Source: Tetradesmus obliquus
Lineage: Eukaryota > Chlorophyta > Chlorophyceae > Sphaeropleales > Scenedesmaceae
DNA: 64,000 nucleotides
NCBI GenBank assembly: GCA_030272155.1
Contig: CP126205.1
Span: forward strand, 3,770,501-3,834,500
Reading direction: 5' to 3'
Positions within the stretch are counted from its first letter, which is position 1; every line of letters begins with the position of its first letter. The notes beneath the pieces are model-generated. The model was given only the letters and a program-made list of their open reading frames with translations, was not told the DNA's origin and ran no database searches. This document shows, piece after piece, positions 27,012-38,143 of this stretch. The position numbers and the translations under genes are program-made.

Positions 27012-29129
27012 CAAATTTTGTTGCTGCTGCAGCCCCATGGACATCGGCACCGTGCTGCGCAAGCTGCGCAGCCAGCCGCGCGGCTACAGCATGCCGTTTG
27101 AGGTAGCTCAGGACATGCGGCAGATCTGGATCAACTGCCGCACCTACAACGGCGCAACGCACCCGGTCACGGGCTGCGCCAATGTGCTGAGTGAGAATTT
27201 TGAGAAGGCCTGGGGGCAGGCCAACATTGAGCACAAGTGGCAGGTGGAGGTCAAGCGCGAGGAGCGCGAGGAGCAGGTGGGCTGGGCGGCGGGCTGGGTG
27301 GAGGGCTTGGCAGTGGGCGGGGTGGCGGGCAGCAGCGGCAGCAGCAGCAGCATGGAGGCAGCAGCAGCAGCAGCAACACACAGGCGGGGGTCGCAGCAGC
27401 CTGCGCGGCGCTGTTGTGGTGGTCTGCAAGGAACCGCTGCCCGGATGCTTTACAGGGGAGACCAGCTAGGCAGCAGCAGCAGCAGCGGCAGCAGCAGCTG
27501 TAGCTACCAGCCGGCAGCTCCTGTGTGCGTTGTGTATTCAAGGTATATAATGTGACAGCACGCTGCTCTGCTGTGACGTGGCACCACACTCCTGCGTTAT
27601 TCTGCGCTTGCTGACTCCTGCTGTTGTGCGTCCTTCTGCCGCTGCTCCTGTGGCTTGTTACAACTTGTTATAACAGGCTTTTGCTGAGCGCGGCCCTGAG
27701 CGCGGCCCTGAGGACGGCGCTGGCGATGACGACCTGGTCATGCAGCTGCGGCTCGTAACTGCTCTTACATCAAAGGCTTTGAGCTGCGCATGCTTGCTTT
27801 TGGCTGGTTTCAACACACACGCTCCCTCGGCCTACCTACGTTGTCAGTGTGACGCGCGCTTGCTGACTCCAGCTGCTGCTTGTCCTGCTGCTGCCCGCTG
27901 TGGTGTCATAACTTCTGTTATAACGCTCAAAATAACAGGCTTTTGCGGAGCGCGGCCCTGAGGACGGCGCTGGCGACGACGACCTGGTCACGCAGCTGCG
28001 CTCGCGGCGCAACATGCTGGGCGACCTCATCGCAGCAAAGGACCTGCAGGTGGGCCAAGTTGCAGGGTTCTGGGACTGTAGGGTTTCAGGGTAGAGAGTG
28101 AGGAGGTTTAGGGTTTGGGGTGACCTGGCAATGGTCCGCCAGCAGCCTTGCAACATGCTGGGCGACTTGATCGCAGCAAAGGACCTGCAGGTGAGCCGGG
28201 TCGCAGGGTTCTGAGATTGTAGGGTTTCAGGGTATGGGGGTCTCAGGAGGTTTAGGGTTTGCGCTGCCCTGGCGCTTGCCTCAGCATCAATGCCTGCCTG
28301 CCCGTTTTTGCCCCAAACATCCAATTCACAGACCACAGACCACATCAGGATTTCCTGCCTTCCTGGTTTGGCTGCTTGCACTCCCACAGTGCTGTTGTTC
28401 TCACAGGCGTTGCTCTTATTGCCATTGCAGGAGAGCCTGCCGCCTGGTGCTCTAGGGGAGCTGGCGCCTGACAGGGACATGACCTTTGAGGAGAAGCGCA
28501 AGCTGAGCGCACACATCGCCAGCGTGCCTGGGGAGAAGCTGGCTGCGGTGCTGGACATCATTGAGGAGGCAGAGGTGGGTTGTAAAAGAGTTTTTCAAAG
28601 GGTTTATGTCTCAGATGTGTGGGGTGTGCTGAGGAGCTGAGTGCTCACATTGCTAGCGTGCCTGGAGAGAAGCTGGCTGCGGTGCTGGACATCATTGAGG
28701 AGGCAGAGGTGGGGTAGGGTTTTACTTTCCAATGGGTTTAAGGGTTTTAGAGGTGTTGGGGGTTCACTGTCTGCATGCATCACCAGCGTGCCTGGAGAGA
28801 AGCTGGCTGCAGTGCTGGACATCATTGAGGAGGCAGAGGTGGGTGTCAGGTTTTTCGTAGGTTCAGGGGGTTTGGGGGTTCGCTGGGATCAAAGGGGCAG
28901 CTGTCTGCATGCATCACCAGCGTGCCTTGGAGGAAGCTGGCGGCGGTGCTGGACATCATTGAGGAGGCAGAGGTGGGTTTTTGAGTTTCAGGACTAAGAA
29001 GGTCAAAGGTTGGGTGTAGGATTGCTGGGATTGTGCACAGCAGGAAGCTCATCTTCTGCTATGCCTTGACTATATGCCCTATGACAGAAGAATGGGTTTG
29101 CATGCTCAAGCTGGTCATGTGCTGCAACA

Positions 29130-29165
<36 letters not shown>

Positions 29166-29818
29166 GACCTGCCATCTGACGATGGCGGCAACGAGCGCGA
29201 GCTGGACATGGACGCCCTCAACAACATGTGCTGACACACCTGCTGCTGCTGCTGCCGCTGCTGCTGCCCGTTGTTGTGACCTTTTAGGACCTGCCATCTG
29301 ATGAAGGCGGCAACGATCACGAGCTGGACATGGACGCGCTTCACAACATGTGCTGACACGCCTGCTGCTGCTGCTGCTGCCGCCCGCTGTTATGTTTGTT
29401 TAGGACCTGCCTTCTGACGACGGCGGCAACGAGCGCGAGCTGGACATGGATGCGCTCAACAACGCGACGCTGTGGAAGCTGAAAGCATACGTGGACGGCG
29501 TGCTGACAGCGACAACAGGTGGGCTGAGCCATGGTGTGCTCAGATCTCGTGATGGGAACAACTGATCAAATCATGTGGATATACTGGTCAGTGCACGCTG
29601 ATGATACGCTTGAATCAGGGCGGGCCAACTGCGACGATGCAGGGGTGCATGTATCGGTGGTGTCGTTGCAGTGACAGATCGCCTGAGCCGATCGCATGTT
29701 TGATCAGATGCAATGTGATCAGATCACACGGCACTGAGGACGCATGCAAGCTACGGTGCTTGGGACCTGCTATGCTGAGCAGGCTAGGGCGATTGCCTGC
29801 CACATCAGCTGTGTGTTC

Positions 29819-29894
<76 letters not shown>

Positions 29895-31147
29895 AGGCCC
29901 TCCTCCTAAGAAGACAGCAGCCAACCGCAGCAGCGCAGGCGGCGCGCCCACCAAGCACGCCCCAGTAGCAGCAGCAGCAGCAGCAGCGCCAGCAGCAGTA
30001 GCAGCAGCAATGCCGGTGCCAACCGTACCGCCTGCAGGTGCAGGTGTACCGCCTCCGGCAGCAGTCATGGCACCCCCACCCCCAGGAGGTGTCGGCATAA
30101 AGCCCGAACCAGCAGCAGCAGCAGCAGCAGTAGGGGCAGCGGAGCAGCAGCAGCCAGGCAGCGCAGCAGCAGGAGCGCCTGCTGCTGCAGCACCCGGCCA
30201 GCAGCAGCAGCAGCTGCCGCCGCTGCAGCCGCAGCAGCAGGCGCAGCCGCAACAGCAGCAGCAGCAGCAGGCGGACTCGCCGCAGGAGTCGGGAGGGGCA
30301 TCTGCTGATAATGAAGTGGTTGCATCTACTGCTCCAGCTGGCGGCATGCGCGGGCTGCCATCTCACATGCTGGGCGATGCATGCACGGTGGCGCAGTCGG
30401 GCACAAACGCGCGGCCAAGCGCCTTTGTCAAGTCGAAACCGCGGGTGAGTGTGGCCCCGCGACGCGAAGTCATGTTTGGCAACAGTTTGTGTGCAGCGGC
30501 AGGTGTTTGTATGCATCGGCTCCTTCATAGTGCTTGGTTGCTGGGCACAAGTCCTTGACGTCTACGCTCGTGGGGTTAAGCAGCAGGCTACGTTTCTGTG
30601 TGTTGCACCAGCGAGCGACTTCTACTGGTCTTTTGATCACCTGCTGCTGCTGCCGCTGTTTCCCCATCCTTGCATATGGTATGCGCAGGCGCTGTTGCGG
30701 GCCTGGCGCTGCTGCTCGTGTTTGTGTGTTCAACCATTGGCTGATCACCTGCCACCGCCGCTGCTGCTGCTGTGTCCGTAGGCGCCGCTGCCGCCTGGTG
30801 TTGCTGGTGGTGACAATCAAAAGGGCGGCGGAGGGCCCACCGGCATGGATGTAGATGACGTCAATGACGATTGGGCAGCACTCACCAAGGGTGATGAGCC
30901 AGCAGCAGCAGCAGCCCCAGCAGCAGCAGACGCAGCAGAAGCACCAGCAGCAGCAGATGCGGCAGCAGCACCAGCAGCAGACGCAGCAGCAGCAGCAGTT
31001 GATGCCCTGCAGGAGCCTGGCAGCAGCGGCGGAGATGCTGCTGCTGCTGCTGAGGGTGCCGCTGCTGCTCCTGCTGCTGCTGCTGCTGGGGGTGCTGCTG
31101 CTGGTGTGAAGCAGGAGCCTGCAGCAGCAGCAGCTGATGGCAGCGCC

Positions 31148-31182
<35 letters not shown>

Positions 31183-32606
31183 GGGTGGTGGTGCTGCTGC
31201 TGCTGCCGACATGTGGGACGAGTTTGCTGAAAAGGCGAAGCAGGAAGAGGAGAAGCTGCAGAAGCAGCGGGAAGATGAGCAGCAGGTGCGGCCGCTCACT
31301 TTGTTCCTTTTTTTTGGAATTCAATCCAACATGGCTTCTGATGTCCTGTTCCTGCTCTGGTCGGCCGCAGGAGGAGCAGGCACGGTCTCTATGTGAAGTT
31401 TGTGCTTTGTTGCCGCCTGTCTGAAGCATGCTGGTGGCAGATTGACCCACGTGCAGTGAGCCTGCGTGCCCCTCTGTTTTGGCCCTTTCCTTACCTCTTT
31501 GTACCTGCCGCTGCCGCTGCTGCTGCTGCTGCTGCAGCGCAAGGCTGCTGAGGAAGAGGCTCGCAAGCAGCAGGAGGAGGAGCAGCGGCAAAAGGTGCGG
31601 CATGGTTGCAGGGCAGCGTAGTACCAGGAGTTCCAAGATAGCTAGCTGCATTCTCGCTCTGAAAATATCAGGGGCATAGACAGCAGGGGAAGGAGCAGCG
31701 GCAAAAGGTGCGGCAGCAGGGCAAAGTGCAGAGCTAGAACGTGTGCTGAGCAGCAGGGCGGGGTCGTGTGGCAGACATTGCTGATCTGTTGGGCGCAGCA
31801 GCAGCACGGCGAATTGCGATGCAGAGTCTTGTGCACTGCAGCAGCAGCAGCAGCAGCAGCAGCACTGTTCATTCATTCTAGTCCCAGTCACCCACTCTCT
31901 GAATGTCAACACATCACATTTATCACTTTCCTGCAGGAGCTTGAGCTGCAGCAGCAGCAGTGTTGCCTGCATGTACATGCTCATGGAATCTTTTGCTCAA
32001 CCTGCATATGCATTACTATGCCAGCAGGAGCAGTGCTTGCTTATTCGTTTTTTCCCCCCTAATCACCTCGAATCACTCTTTCTATACCTAATGTCATGCC
32101 TGCAGGAGTTGGAGCAGCAGCAGCAGCAGGAGCAGCGCAAGCAGGCCACCGCGCAGGAGCTGGCGGCGCAGGGCGGCCCTAGTGGGGCTGTTGCTGAGAA
32201 CGCTGCCGCTTTGCTTCTTACAATTTTGCATTGTGCACTCCTGCAGGAGCTGGAGCTGCAGCAGCAGCAGGAGCAGTGCTTGCTCATTCGTTATTTCGCC
32301 CCTAATCACCTCGAATCACTCTTTCTATACCTAATGTCATGCCTGCAGGAGTTGGAGCAGCAGCAGCAGCAGGAGCAGCGCAAGCAGGCCACCGCGCAGG
32401 AGCTGGCGGCGCAGGGCGGCCCCAGTGGGGCTGTTGCTGAGAATGCTGCCGTGCTGCAGGAGATGGACAAGCTCATGGGAGGGGCGGGCGAGGGCGGGGT
32501 GGGCGATAGTGGCGGGGATAATGTGGCGATGGAGGTTGATGGGGATGACGAGGATGATGACGATGAGGATGGGGGGGCGGCGGATGATGGCGCTGGCTTT
32601 GATTAA
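25635..32606 (+). CDS. BET-family (GTE-type) bromodomain and NET-domain protein
   Basis: Ten exons join in phase to 779 aa: 25635-25877, 26181-26296, 27033-27276, 27939-28049, 28431-28574, 29404-29518, 29897-30444, 30782-31285, 31538-31594 and 32349-32606. Exon 1 has a basic/coiled segment. Exons 2-3 form a bromodomain with PMDIGTVLRKL (the ZA-loop PMD), then INCRTYNGATHPV, which contains the acetyl-lysine-binding Asn. Exons 5-6 form an ET/NET domain: MTFEEKRKLSAHIASVPGEK, LDIIEEAE, then ERELDMDALNNATLWKLKAY. After this come Pro/Ala/Gln-rich linkers, an EEEARKQQEEEQ helix and an acidic tail ending GAADDGAGFD. Known role of the family: reading acetylated histones to regulate transcription in the nucleus. 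There is one bromodomain, as in plant GTE proteins. Almost every exon edge is echoed in the introns. The exact use of exon 9 is the least certain part. Confidence 0.93.
26345..26670 (+). repeat. Echoes of BET exon 2 end, three copies
   Basis: The block MPVDPVKLKIPDYPNIIH at the exon 2 end (26296) recurs near 26362, 26488 and 26599 with increasing divergence. The first two copies end in ATGAGTGG or GTGAGTGG plus ccagcagcagg, as after the true exon. The last copy has GGGGTGG instead. Confidence 0.92.
26928..26980 (+). repeat. Echo of BET exon 3 start
   Basis: PMDIATVLHHLPHTL resembles the exon 3 beginning (PMDIGTVLRKL). It lies about 100 bases upstream of the true exon, with a CTG tract in between. 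Confidence 0.85.
27670..27765 (+). repeat. Echo of BET exon 4 start
   Basis: The acceptor ataacag and the exon 4 beginning (AFAERGPE...DGAGDDDLV) are repeated about 263 bases upstream of the true exon at 27939. The copy has a 15-bp internal duplication (gagcgcggccct) and is followed by common intronic sequence (tgctgactcc, ccgctg). Confidence 0.92.
28148..28191 (+). repeat. Echo of BET exon 4 end with donor
   Basis: NMLGDLIAAKDLQ plus GTGAGC repeats the true end at 28049 (GTGGGC). The following intron piece gcagggttctg...tagggtttcagggta is duplicated with it. Confidence 0.93.
28636..28975 (+). repeat. Echoes of BET exon 5 end with donors, three copies
   Basis: The true exon 5 ends at 28574. 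Copies of SVPGEKLAAVLDIIEEAE end near 28709, 28839 and 28972, each followed by GTGGGG or GTGGGT. The exon part is nearly unchanged while the intronic spacers differ much more. Nearly all differences between exon and first copy are synonymous. Confidence 0.95.
29160..29403 (+). repeat. Echoes of BET exon 6 start, two copies
   Basis: DLPSDDGGNERELDMDALNN and a variant begin near 29165 and 29288; the true exon begins at 29404. Both copies end with the codons for NM-C and a TGA, then ctgctgctgctgc and a pyrimidine-rich stretch before the next tag acceptor. Confidence 0.95.
31686..31715 (+). repeat. Echo of BET exon 9 end
   Basis: aggagcagcggcaaaaggtg repeats the exon 9 end and its GT donor (true end 31594) about 110 bases downstream. 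Confidence 0.85.
31935..32348 (+). repeat. Echoes of BET exon 10 start, three copies, including a near-identical long one
   Basis: Acceptor plus QELELQQQQ-type starts lie at about 31937, 32106 and 32247; the true exon starts at 32349. The copy at 32106 extends about 100 bases into exon 10 (to AVAENAA). It and its upstream intron (gagcagtgcttgct...aatgtcatgcctgcag) are almost identical to 32270-32450, so this is a recent duplication. Confidence 0.95.
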
Positions 32607-32684
32607 ACTAGCAGCATCAGTGGCGGCGGCGGCTGCTGCAGCGGCGGCGTCTACATCATCAGCAGCAGCAGGAGCGGCGGCGGC

Positions 32685-32924
32685 GATGAGGACGGTGACG
32701 GGGCAGCAGATGACGGCGTGGGCTTCGACTGAAGGTTGAATGTTGAAGCAGCAGCAGCAGCAGCAGCAGCGCTGATGATGAGGGCGGCGGTGCAGCAGAT
32801 GACGGCGCTGGCTTTGATTGAAGATCGAAGCAGCGGCAGCAGCTGCAGCAGCAGCACTCCGAATAACCTCGGCGCTGATGATGAGGGCGGTGGTGCAGCA
32901 GATGATGGCGCTGGCTTTGACTGA
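32685..32924 (+). repeat. Echoes of the BET C-terminal codons and stop, three copies
   Basis: The last codons and stop (GAADDGAGFD, TAA/TGA) recur ending near 32731, 32820 and 32924, downstream of the true stop at 32606. All three keep the reading frame up to a stop, though each stop is TGA rather than TAA. Confidence 0.95.
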
Positions 32925-35321
32925 CGATTGCAGTAGCAGGGGCGATGGCGGCTGCAGCAGCATTGATGCGCTGAACAAGTGTTGCTGGTGGCCGCTGGTT
33001 ACAGGTCTTCGGCCGGCAGAACACACCTCACCCGCCGCCAGTGTTAGTGGCTCGTTGTTGGCCGTTTGCAGCATATACACAGGGGTGCAGTGCATAGGGG
33101 CTGGCGGGTTGGGTGGCTGGCGGGTTGGGTGGCAAACTTTTTTATCTCCTACTTGAGCTGCAGCTGTTAGCCGCAACCAGCAGCAGATGTCGACGCTGGG
33201 GAGGCGGCGGGTTGTGTTAAGGTCCTAGGGTTTGCAGGCGTGGCGGCGGTTGACGTATCCAGGGTGGATGCTCTTTGTGTAGGCAGGCGGGATATTCTTC
33301 TTTCTCTGTTTTGAGTCGTAAAGTTGTGCGGCGGCACGGGTGGCACGCTGCGCAGCTGTCAGGTGATGTGGTGTGTTTGCGTGCATGCGTTTGAATTGAC
33401 TCTGCTGTCGGCTTCCTGCAGCAGCAGCAGCTGCTGTGGTGTGCGGCGTGCGACACGGCGTGCTGTGGCTGCTGCCTGTGCTTCTCTTGCACCTGTGATG
33501 GGCTGGGCGTGTGTGGTGTCGTGGCAACTACAAATGCAGCAGCAGTTGCAGCTCTAGGAGGCATACGCATTTTGCCGTTTTGACATGCCGCCAGCGTGTG
33601 TTTTGGATATGCGTCTAGCTGTGCTGTCCTGTTTCCACACACAGCAGCGGCAGCAATGCTGTCTTGTGCCTGGGGTCGTTGCACAGCCTTTTTGCGTCTA
33701 GGCTAACACTTTGCCCTGCAACTGAGGCATGCAATATGTGTAGTACCTGCCCACAGCCGCCATTGTGTTATTGGAGTACGCCTGCAGTCTGATGGCAGCT
33801 GCCTATGTTGCAGCAGTCAGTCTGCTGCATCGCACCTGCCTTCTGCTTGCCCTGTCAGCTCTGAACACCCTATGGCGTGCCTAGCGCCGGTTGCAGCCCT
33901 GTCGCGGCGCGTCTTGCATGGTGGACGTGTTGGCTAAAGTGGCATTTGGAGCAGCTCCTGAGCGTAAGCAAGCCAGCAAAGCATTGCATAGCGTAGCGTA
34001 GCACCAGAGCTCTGGCTGCCGTTGTGTGGCGTGACCGCGTGCACACGCTGTGCGCTGTCGCTGTGTGCACGTGCTGTGGGATGTTTGCTCTGAGTTGGCT
34101 GGTGGACGGCGTGCATGATGATGATGCTGGTGGACTACATCGCATGGTTGGTTGTTGGGAGGTGCGTTGTCTGCTGCTGTGTCTTTCACACAGGAGCGTC
34201 GCCCATGGCCAGCTGTTGCAGGCCGCGCTGCAATGCAGGTTCTCGTTACTACTGCAAAACTGCTGTGCAACAGCTTGCTCTCAGCATTTGCCCTGCAGTG
34301 CAGAAGCGCTTGCTCAGCGGCTGCTGCTACTGCTGCTTGTTGGCCAGTGCGTGCTTTGCAAGCAGACCCAGTGGATGGCATATCTGCTGAAGCCGGCAGG
34401 GTTTGTGTGTGCAGCTTCTGCTTGCGGCTGCCCTGTCATGCATCTGCAGCTCTGCCAAAAGCGCATTCACGCTGCAGTGCGGCGGCTGCTGTGTCGTGCA
34501 TTTGCGGCGGCTGCGGCACCAGCTGCAATGCTGGGAGGCCGGCAGGGTGCCTGCAATCTCACGACATATGCTGCCTGGTAACACAATGATCTTGGTGGCA
34601 TGATCTGTAGCGTCCACTCACATATGCTAGGGCCTCAATGGAGCGAACATGCAAAACCAGTAGGATGAGCGCGGCCCACCAGCCCTGCAATGACCTGCAG
34701 CTTTTCAAACTGCAGTGCTGAGTGCTGAGCCACGGCTCAACTGGCAGCTGACTGGGCTGCTGGTTGCTTTGGTCACAGAGCACCACCGCTTGCACCTCGA
34801 GCCCCGTGCTCCGTTACGGCTTCAGCAGGTTACCCATGCGATCCGATTCACAACGCGTCCACGCCACCAGCCCTGCATCCCACAGGAGCAGAAGCACTGC
34901 GTTGCAACGGCGTTGCTGCTGCTGTGGCTGCATGCTCAGGGTGGATGGATTACAGAAATGCAGTTCATCTTGAGCCGTTGCAAGTGCACTTCATTCAAGG
35001 AAACGTATTGTCATGTTACTGGCACATACCTGTGTCACTGGCAGCGTCACTGCCTGTTAGTCAGGTGTCACCCACCCCTGCAACGACAGCTCTGACAACA
35101 GCACAGCCGTGTATCGCGCTGTTACCTACATGTCGTGATCTGTCACGTAAGGCAGTTTCAGCAGCCGATATACCGCCTGCAAACACTGGGATTGCTGCTG
35201 CCAACAGCACTGTAGCTGTTGTGTCAAGCCAGGTGTGCAAGACTGAAAGTCGAGCGCACTATAACTTAACTACCAACTAAACAAGTACCCATTCAAGGTA
35301 TTTCGGAGCAAAGGGAGCGCC
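32925..35321. other. Intergenic region between BET and QNG1, no supported gene
   Basis: Several open stretches exist on both strands, for example 33881-34381 minus and 34152-34589 plus. They are antiparallel shadows of each other and show no recognisable domain or splice context. The stretch must include the BET 3' UTR and the QNG1 promoter. Confidence 0.4.
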
Positions 35322-35903
35322 ATGCCTGGAGCCAAGAAGCCCTCCGTGCTTGACGTGGTGCACAGGTGATCAGCGTGCATGCATGCCCAGGCTTTTCAAA
35401 CACAGCTGATCTGCATTATTGTGTCCGTTAAATGACGACTTTGCCGCTTTGCCATGCATTTCCGGCACTGCATGCATCTCCAGTTGATGTTCTGCTGCCT
35501 GCTGTACAGCTCGCCTGCAGCTGCATCCTCTGCGCCAGCAGCAGCTGCATGAAAGCATCTTTTACGTCAAATCTCGCCTAACTGACGTACGAAACCGGTT
35601 GCAGGACGTGCAAGCAGGTGGTTGAGCTGCACCCAGGCATCAGCATCAACCAGCAGGCAGTGCAGCAGTATGCAGCCCAGCTGGACGCAGCAGCAGTGAA
35701 GGCAGCGGGCGCCAAGGGAAACCTATTCCCCATCAAGTTTGACAGCTTGGAGGCAGAGGTGCGATGAACAACAAAGCAGTAGGCTCACATAATAGTATCA
35801 GATGTAGTGGCCTGCTAGGAATGGTTGTTCCCATAAAGTTCGAGAGCTTGAAAGCAGAGGTGTGCTGATCAGAAATGGGTACGAGTGTAGCAGGGTGTTT
35901 CAT

Positions 35904-35946
<43 letters not shown>

Positions 35947-37074
35947 GCATTTGACAGCACGGAGGCAGAGGTGTGATGAATAGCAAAGCAGTAGGTCCAC
36001 ATGATAGTTAGCAGGTGTCCTGACTGAGGTGACTTGCAGAGCATGAGCAATGTGTGTTCACTTGCTCTCCCTCCCCTGTCTGCCGTGCACTGCCATGTAT
36101 CAGAACAAATTGTCTCTGTCGGTCTTGCGTTATATCATGTTATTCACATTTTGGAATATCTGCTGCAGGTGACCTTCCTGTGCCTGTACCGCCTCCTGTC
36201 TTTCGGCAGCGGCTGTGACAGCTGCTGCAGGCCAATACACGTTTGTTTCAGCCACCACAATAGTGTCACTTACGTTACATTTTATTGGTGTATCTGTTAC
36301 ATGCTGCAGGTGACCTTCCTGTGCCTGTACCACCTGCTGTCCTTTGGCAGCGGCCATGAGCAGCTGCTGCAGGCCAATACACTTTTGCCCCGGCCACCAC
36401 AATGATGTCACTTACGTTATATTGTGCTTGTTACAACTTTGTTACATGCTGCAGGTGACCTTCCTGTGCCTGTACCACCTGCTGTCTTTCGGCAGCGGCT
36501 GCGAGCAGCTGCTGCAGGCCAATGCGCGTTTGCCCAAGCCACCACAAAATGTCACTTTTGTTATGTTGTTACAATTTTGTTACAGGCTGCAGGTGACCTT
36601 CCTGTGCCTGTACCACCTGCTGTCGTTTGGCAGCGGCTATGAGCAGCTGCTGCAGGCCAATTCACGTTTGTCCCGGGCACCACAATAACATCACTTACGT
36701 TACATGTTATTGTTATATCTGTCACATGACTGCAGGTGACCTTCCTGTGCCTGTACCACCTGCTGTCCTGTGGCAGCGGCAATGAGCAGCTACTGCAGGC
36801 CAGCAGCGCACGGCGCGGCGCAGCTGAGACGATCCAGTACGGCTGCTTTGGGCTGGCACTGTCAGCAAAGAGGTGAGCAAGTGTTTGGTGGTGGCAGCAG
36901 CAGCTAGCAGCAGTACGAGACGATCCAATATGGCTGCTTTGGGCTGGCACTGTCAGCAAAGAGGTGAGCAAGTGTTTGGTGGTGGCAGCAGCAGCTAGCA
37001 GCAGTACGAGACGATCCAATATGGCTGCTTTGGGCTGGCACTGTCAGCAAAGAGGTGAGCAAGTGTTTGGTGGT

Positions 37075-37105
<31 letters not shown>

Positions 37106-37402
37106 CGAGATGATCCAATACGGCTGCTTTGGGCTGGCACTGTCAGCAAAGCGGTCAGCAAGTGTCTGTTGGCAGCAGCAACAGCAGCAGCTAGCAGCAG
37201 CCACGCACGGCGCAGTGCAGCAGAGATGATATAATATGGCTGCTTTGGGCTGGCACTGCCAGCAATGAGGTATGCAAGATCAATGAGGAACAGCAGCAGC
37301 AGCAGCAGCAGCAGCAAGCTAAACGCTTTTCGTGACCTGGTTGGCCCCCTTCACCACCTAGCACGTGCATAGCCCTTGAACCACCATGCATTTCTGCCGG
37401 TA

Positions 37403-37438
<36 letters not shown>

Positions 37439-38092
37439 AGGCTTGACGCACCCTGGATGGTGGCGTTCACCCCCTACCACGTGCACAGCCCCTGAACAAC
37501 CATACAACCCGGTCTGTGACGCTGCTGCTTCTGCTGCTGCTGCAGGCTTGACGCGCCCTGGATGGTGGCGTTCAGCCCCTACCACGTGCACAGTGCATTC
37601 GGCATTGACTCAAAAGTCGAAGAGGAGTTGCAGCCGGGCATCACCATCAGCAAGCCGGTGAGGGTTTTGGGCGCTGTTGCTAAACCCTTGGGTGTGCGTG
37701 GGAGCGGTTGAGGGTGTAGGGGCGTGCAGCTGCAGCCAGGCATCAACATCAGCAAGCCGGTGAGGGTTTGGACCAGGGCCGTTGCTAAACCCTTGGGCGG
37801 GCAGGTTGGGTGTGCGTGGAAGCGGTTGAGGGTTTAGGGGCGTGCGGCATCGAGTCGAAAGTGGAGGAGCAGCTGCAGCCAGGCATCACCATCAGCAAGC
37901 CGGTGAGGGTTTAGAAAGGCTGTGCTAAAACCTGGGAGGGGAAGTTTGGTGTATACAACATGCGTTGATCCGTGCATCTGTTGCACTGCTCGCCATGTCA
38001 GCAAGGTGTCCAACCTCTGTTGCTGCTGGCTTATAGCAGCTTTGGGCCTTCAAGGTGCTGGGATAGTAGCACTGACAGAAACTCGCGGCGGC

Positions 38093-38143
<51 letters not shown>

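Noticed and set aside
28636-28975. Echo copies as ordinary alternative (mutually exclusive) exons
   Set aside because: Most copies have only one of the two splice sites, many are frameshifted or degenerate, and stop-codon copies occur outside introns. A few may still be used, so this is rejected only as a general explanation.
29820-29896. Long Leu, Cys, Ala, Ser or Gln frames across CTG/CAG tracts
   Set aside because: Triplet tracts are open in several frames on both strands. Only frames supported by splice phase and flanking conserved domains were kept.
33881-34589. Overlapping long open frames on both strands between BET and QNG1
   Set aside because: They shadow each other in Cys/Ala-rich, GC-rich DNA, with no domain, splice signals or conserved composition.
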